A stretch of 64,000 bases of DNA. Origin: Viola odorata (Eukaryota > Streptophyta > Magnoliopsida > Malpighiales > Violaceae). A program made the position numbers and the translations under genes. The stretch is from assembly GCA_963691705.1 (NCBI GenBank), contig OY829542.1, forward strand, positions 29,746,579-29,810,578. The letters are read 5' to 3'. Of this stretch, positions 59,062 through 64,000 are shown piece by piece; within the stretch, counting starts at the first letter, position 1, and every line of letters begins with the position of its first letter. A model generated the notes under the pieces. The model was not told the origin of the DNA and made no database searches. It saw only the letters and a program-made list of their open reading frames with translations.

Positions 59062-61337
59062 CTAAGGAGGGGGTGGTGCGTTGACTCCTCCTTGCTGCCT
59101 CGATTTCCATAAATAGAAGTCGTCATCAGTAATAGTGGATACTCTCCTATCAAAATACGCGGCCAGCTCATCAATACGGAGTTTTTCTACCCCATGATGA
59201 TGCATCAACGCCTCCGACATGAGCCCTCCGCCTTCCTTCAAGTACCACTGATTCTTCTCAACGTTTAAAGCCAGATCGGCAGTCATCTCGGCATTCCTCT
59301 GCCTCTCCTGGCGCAACTCATTCTCCTCACGAGAAAGACGTTCGGTCAGATTGGCACCTTTCCGTTTCTCCTCCTCCAAAGAGTGCTTGACAGCCTCCAG
59401 CTCTTGCTTGACAGTCGCCACTTCCTGTCGGGCAGACTCCGTTTCTTGGTTGGCAAGGTTAAGCGCATCCACAAAACTCTGGCGCTCGTTCTGTAACCTG
59501 GTCACCTCCCCCTGCCCGTTTGCGGCAATCCTAGCATTCTCCTCATCCATGTAATAGAGATGGCAGAAAAAAGAAAGCGCTTGGGAGCAAAGAAAGTTTA
59601 TACGCTCCTGCTCACTCCTAGCCGCAAAGGCATCCCTCTCCCTTGGAAGAGACATAATCTCAGCTACCAGGTAAGAGGTAGACGCGAGAATGGAATCATG
59701 ATCGGTCCCGGCAGGAAATTGCAAAATGTTGTCCCTGAAGGAACGCAAACCAATATGATGAGTGGGCATGAGGGGAGGATTATAAGTAGAGGCACCGGCT
59801 ATCAAAGCAGAGGCAGGGCCACCTCTCGCGACAGTGGGAGGAGACATCGGAATAAAAAATAGAGCGGCAGGAGAAGAGGGTCGACTGCCGGAACCTCCCG
59901 CGTTGGGCACTGGGGACCCATCTCCACCAAGTACTTCAAGGATAAGGGCACTTGAGGTATAGCCTGTCGCGGTGGAGGAATCACCTAAAATGTTAGGATT
60001 ACCACCGAAATCAATACCTTGCGATTGCTCGGCAGGAATGCCACCGCCCTCAGGGACGTTCAGAGGAGGATTCGCAGCAGAAGAGGTAGGGCTGTGCTGA
60101 AGCTCATAGCGAGCCTTCTTCTGACGCTCTCGAAGGACCTCAGCAATAGACATATCACCTGGAGAGGTTGACTGAGCAGAAATAGTGGAAGCCTCCTAGA
60201 AAACGCAGTGCACGCATGATAAGAAAATTATACAGAAGAAAAGAAAACCTTAGAGAAAAAGGAACGCATACCTGCGTGACTGTGGAAACCAGAGGTATCG
60301 CGGTAGGAATAGGATCAACTGTCGCCTCCGAAGAAACAACAATGTGGAGGGAAACGGGTTGCGTGGCACGTGTTTTCCTCACTCTCTTCTTCCTGGCAAC
60401 AAGGGTGCGAGGAGGTGGCGATGAGGTAGTACCCGTAGCGGTAGCAATGCTTTCCTCTTCCGCAGCGGCAGCAGCAGCAGCAGCCCTGGCGGCGGTGGTA
60501 GCTTTCTTCCTTTGTTCCTGTTTCCTCTTCCTCCGGAAGTACTCAGGCTCCCAACCAGGCGGAGGCACTGCACAGTTAAAGAAACGTTAGCGTTAGTACC
60601 TCTTGGCAGCACAAAAAGAAAAAGGGCAAACGCTCACCCTTTTTGCACTGTTCCATTTCTAGACCGTTAGCCACTTTTCGGGCATCAACGCTGAAATCTA
60701 GTTGAAGTAGTTTCTTCAACCAGCCATCTTCTGGATCAGAAAGGGGTTTCCGATGGCCCCAAGCTCCATCTTTAATTTTCTCATTAAAGCCGGCCCTCCA
60801 CAACGACTCGGGCAAATCAATAATAAAAAAATCCTCTTTCCAATGAGGAACAGAAGACTCGATACCCATAAGCTTCCAGGTAAAGGGCTTCAACGAGCCA
60901 TCTTCATAACGAGGGGATATTGATATCACCCCCTTACGAGAATACAACTGGAAAATGTCATGAAGCAGGGCTAGAGTGGAAGACTCGATCCCCTTGAAAC
61001 GGCACAGTGCGGTAAAGGCACTAACAACGCGGCAAGCCGGAGCCAAATCAGAATCAGCCAATAACAACTCAACAAGCGGGTCAAGAGGAAGATAAAACCC
61101 ATGGTCAAATAACTTAGCATATAATATTCTACTGTTACCGGGCAGAACGCTGTTCAGGCGAAGTGATTCGGAAGCAGCGTGCACGGGATACTCTCTGGGA
61201 AATCGCGCATTACACGCGGCAAGCCTACGATTAACTAAGGGCAGAGTATAGAGAGAAGTGGGGGTAATGTTAATTTTTTCTTCTCCGGCGGACCCTTGAG
61301 GATCCTCCTCATCGGAAGATCTCTTAGTCTTAGCCAT
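59062..61337 (-). CDS. Antisense gene aORF-b of element B, intact, three exons, 701 aa
   Basis: Minus-strand exons 60638-61337, 60272-60567 and 59062-60171 join through two GT-AG introns in phases 1 and 0. This gives 2106 nt with no internal stop. The start is MAKTKRSS. Residues about 45-230 form the PF04195-like domain (YAKLFDHGFYLPLDPLVELL, ISISPRYEDGSLKPFTWKL, LWRAGFNEKIKDGAWG). Exon 2 is Arg/Lys-rich (YFRRKRKQEQRKK) with an Ala run. Exon 3 has a Ser/Pro/Gly-rich part, then a long coiled coil (about 59280-59570), then a Pro-rich end. The damaged copy in element A has the same exon plan. The gene runs against gag-pol and converges on it. A role in regulating or assisting the element is inference; no enzymatic motif was seen. 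Confidence 0.8.
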
Positions 61338-61500
61338 GACCAATAAAGGAGAAGTGACGAGCAAAGAAAGGGTGTGTACCTTCGCAAAGAGAACACCAGG
61401 AGTCTCAGACCAAAAAGAAGAGAGCGGCGCGAGTTGTTTGTCCAGAAAGCAGCAGCGTGCGAGAGAGGAGATTAAAAAAGAAAAAGGAGGAAGGAAAAAC

Positions 61501-61532
61501 ATTATATATAACACTGAAAGGGCGTGACCAAT
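61501..61532 (-). promoter_or_regulatory. TATA and CCAAT boxes of aORF-b in element B
   Basis: On the minus strand, ATTGG (61528-61532) precedes TTATATATAAT (61501-61511). The latter lies about 165 bp upstream of the ATG at 61337. The spacing is close to that in element A (about 170 bp). Confidence 0.58.
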
Positions 61533-61992
61533 CAGCGGTGGACACATGGCAAAGCAACGCGTCGGGAAATAAGGCACGCGCGAGGAGATACAAGTTTAAA
61601 AAATGATGACGAAACACTTCGGCGATTCACGTCTCCCTAGGAGACGCTTGCTTCAAACGCCTTTTCGTAGAAAGACACGTGTCCTTTTCCATCATTGTTT
61701 TTCAGATCGCATTAAATGGAAGGACTGCGGTATTTAATGGCCTAAAAAGCAGCGCTGGCCTCACCAAACGGCGCGGCAACACAAGGAAGATAATGAAGAG
61801 ATGGCGATAGCATCACAACAATTCACACGAATGCGATAAAGGTTATGTAGCGTCAACATTATTACAAGAGGAATAATGACAAATGGTTTTCGGGAACAAA
61901 TAGAAGCAGACAACAATAAGAATAACAAGGGAGGGTCCAGGAACCCGTTGTGACACTTCTCGAAAAGCAAAGCGGCGCCCCAATCTTTGGCG
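61533..61992 (-). other. Spacer between aORF-a and aORF-b of element B
   Basis: About 460 bp with no convincing coding region. It should contain the 3' untranslated region of aORF-a and upstream promoter sequence of aORF-b. Confidence 0.4.
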
Positions 61993-64000
61993 TTAGCCCT
62001 TTTCCCCTTCTGAGGCAGAAGAACCAATCCCGCCTTTGCTAACCTCATCTATCACGGTAGAAATATAGTCAGCAACCTGGGCAGGGTCGGAAGAGTTACC
62101 CTTGAAACGGGTTGCGAATCCAGAAGTAAAGACTTCCAAGATTTTCTTCTTCCACCATTCCTCCTTTAATGATGTCCTAGCGGACTCCTCGTCTCGAGCA
62201 GACATCTCTTCGCGAAGAAGGAGATTTTTCTTCCTCTCCAGCACTAACTCTGCCTCCAGAACTTCCACCTTTGCTTTCCCGACAGACCTCTCTCTGTTTA
62301 ATTCCTTTTGCGACTCATCGCAAAGACGCGTTAGCAACCCCATTTGCCCCACCGCTTTCTCAAGCTGCGCTTGCTTAATGCACAGCGCGTTGGAAAAATT
62401 GCGTGACTCGCGATCATGAATCTCGAACAGATAGTTCAGGTGACGGAAGAAATCCAGAGAATCATTCATCATATGGCGAAGACGAGCCGGTGGAGGAAGC
62501 TGAAGAAACTTTTCGTTCTCCTTCTGGGAGCCCAGCATCTCTCCTATCAAAGGCGTAGTAAACTCATCTCGGGAAAAAGGTTGGGGAACCCCGACAGCAC
62601 GAAGACCATCAAAGCAGAATCCCTTTAAGCCCATACGGTAGGAGGGGGTCTCGGTAGGACTGCTATAAGAAAGATTGATTGACGGAGCGGGAGAGGAACT
62701 CTCGGAAAAAACATCCGTGATAGGAGAAAAGAACAGTTGCGGAAGGACTTTAGGCGGTAGCCCAGCAGTCGAATCCGCAGTAGAAGGTGTAGCGACTACG
62801 TCAGGAATGCAATGAGAAATTGGAGAATCGGGAGCGTCAACTGTAGGAAGAGGACACGCTGTCGATGGAACCTCCGCCTCGGCAGAACATGTAGCAGCCG
62901 GCGTCTCAGTAACTCCCATCGGTTGGGAGGCACTCGTCCCAGTCGAAGCGGCAGAGATAGGAATAGTTGCTGCATCTACAGAAGAAGTCCCGGTGGCCTG
63001 CTCACCCGTGGCAAATCGAAGTTTTTTTCGACGCAAGGAAGAGGCATGGCAAAGGTCTGACTTGACATCCACATCCTCATCATCACTAGCGATCACCGTC
63101 GTTGCGGCTGGGCTGGAGTCCGTCCTCTTGCGACGCTCCGGTAGCCAAGTTTCCACAAAGCGAGAAACTCGGGTAGAGCTAACGGGCTTTTGCCCTCCCT
63201 GGGCAACCGTCTTGGTTCTCCTCCTCGGGGGACGAACGCTACCCTGATTAGAGCCATCGTCAGGGGGGAAGCTGGTAAAGTTTGAAGTGGCGTAACATTC
63301 AAAGGAGCGCCAGCGTCACCTGGGAATTAGCCGTTAGCCTCCTATAACAAAGGAAACGCGCAAAGACAAAAGCAAAGAAAATACGAAAAGAGGCAGACTC
63401 ACCCATAGCACACTCCTCTAGAGGTTTGAACAAGGCAAAGCTACGGATGCGGTAGTGAGTACCTTCGTCTAACAGAGCGTTAGCTTGCTCCAACTCAGCC
63501 CTGGTCAATATCGAAGGATTCAACCAAATGGGGACTATCAACTCCTGGTTGAAATTAATACGCCACAAACGGGACGGTAGCTCCAGAACAAAGAAACTGC
63601 TTTTCCAATCACCTACACCCTTCTTAAAGCCGTGAAAACGCTGCCAGAACGACTGCACGAGCGCGTCATTCCACCGAGGAGTAATTTCGATTAAACAATT
63701 ATGGCAATTCATACTAAAGAATTTGCGAAATAAATTGAGAGATGGGGTAGAAATGTTCTTCAACTTGCAAGCGCGAAGAAAAGCATAAACCGCACACCAG
63801 GAAGAGGGAGTTATCTGGGCAGGATTAAGGTTATACTCCCGCAGCAGCGTTAGTATCGATTCATGAACTGGAAAGCGGAAACCGTAAAGGAACATCTTAA
63901 AGTAAAAAAGCCTACTGTAACCCCACGCCGGATTATGGAGCCGCATATCACTTCCAGGGATAGAGGGCTCATACCCAGGAGGAAAGGTAATACCGTGTTC
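61993..64000 (-). pseudogene. Antisense gene aORF-a of element B, 5' end outside the window, one frameshift
   Basis: Exon 1 occupies 63403 to beyond 64000 and exon 2 61993-63318, joined by an 84-bp GT-AG intron at the same phase-1 site as in element A. Exon 1 has the domain YFKMFLYGFRFPVHESILTL and NPAQITPSSWCAVYAFL. Exon 2 starts with APLNVTPLQTLPASP. It then shifts frame by one base at a run of six C (plus strand 63263-63268), continues through a Ser/Thr-rich linker, and ends in a coiled coil (about 62150-62420) and EGEKG. It matches aORF-a of element A along its length. At the position where A has a stop, this copy reads Glu. Apart from the homopolymer shift no damage is seen in the window. 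Confidence 0.75.

Larger units (their letters stand above)
19079..64000 (+). mobile_element. Element C: Ogre-like Ty3/gypsy (Tat clade) retrotransposon, interrupted by A and B
   Basis: C is recognised by its 2.9-kb 5' LTR, a tRNA-Arg-like primer binding site, an extra ORF upstream of gag, gag-protease and a partial integrase, all on the plus strand. These are traits of Ogre elements. Element A (23688-40777) splits the extra ORF, and element B (from 49265) lies near the purine-rich end. C's 3' LTR must lie beyond the window. Coding parts carry in-frame stops, a frameshift and a large deletion of the reverse transcriptase, so C is not autonomous. Confidence 0.75.
49265..64000 (+). mobile_element. 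Element B: Retand-like Ty3/gypsy retrotransposon, 3' end beyond the window
   Basis: B has a 572-bp 5' LTR, a primer site like that of A, gag-protease-pol on the plus strand (49922-58009), a tandem repeat after pol, and two antisense spliced genes. Protein sequences and order match element A throughout, so A and B belong to one family, although their DNA is clearly diverged. A hAT element (52089-54294) sits in the protease. The 3' LTR and the start of aORF-a lie beyond the right edge. B inserted next to the purine-rich tract of element C. Confidence 0.86.

Overview
The window is nuclear DNA from a flowering plant, most likely a eudicot. It holds two ordinary intron-containing plant genes in the first 16 kb. 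The remaining 46 kb or so is almost entirely nested transposable elements. The retroelement types (Ogre-like and Retand-like Tat-clade Ty3/gypsy) would suit Caryophyllales or a related lineage, but that placement is inference.

Region 1 (1-16.3 kb) is a gene island. On the minus strand lie a complete plastid-targeted glycinamide ribonucleotide synthetase (4 exons, 533 aa, purine synthesis) and a complete DEAD-box RNA helicase of the RH18/Spb4 type (11 exons, 595 aa, ribosome biogenesis). Between and beside them are DNA transposons: a PIF/Harbinger-like element (5010-8432, TSD TAA) with smaller relatives and a transposase remnant, and an 801-bp hAT-type element (8955-9755, TSD GGTAAAAA) inside an A-rich minisatellite. 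There is also a related degenerate hAT-like block (10916-11708) and a MITE-like block (about 16369-17423).

Region 2 (18.2-64 kb) is a stack of LTR retrotransposons. Element D is a minus-oriented LTR fragment (18235-19078). Element C (plus, Ogre-like) inserted into D at 19079. C has a 2.9-kb LTR, a tRNA-Arg-like primer site, an extra ORF upstream of gag, decayed gag-protease, and an integrase remnant without reverse transcriptase. Element A (minus, 23688-40777, TSD ATCCC, LTRs about 2% different) inserted into C's extra ORF. Element B (plus, 49265 to beyond the end) inserted near C's polypurine region. Inside A is a 955-bp solo LTR (TSD GTAGT). Inside B's protease coding region is a 2.2-kb hAT element (TSD GCTGGAAG).

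The most interesting content is in A and B, two members of one Retand-like family. Downstream of pol, each carries two long spliced genes on the opposite strand. These antisense genes are called aORF-b (next to pol) and aORF-a (next to the 3' LTR). The two are paralogous: a domain resembling the 'putative gypsy type transposon' family, then a low-complexity linker, then a coiled coil. Each visible start region has its own TATA-like box, and a conserved tandem repeat lies where pol and the antisense genes converge. In B the aORF-b gene is intact after splicing (701 codons) although B's gag is interrupted by stop codons. Element A has two further small antisense ORFs with TATA boxes. All splice sites were inferred by eye from GT-AG signals, reading frame and comparison between copies.
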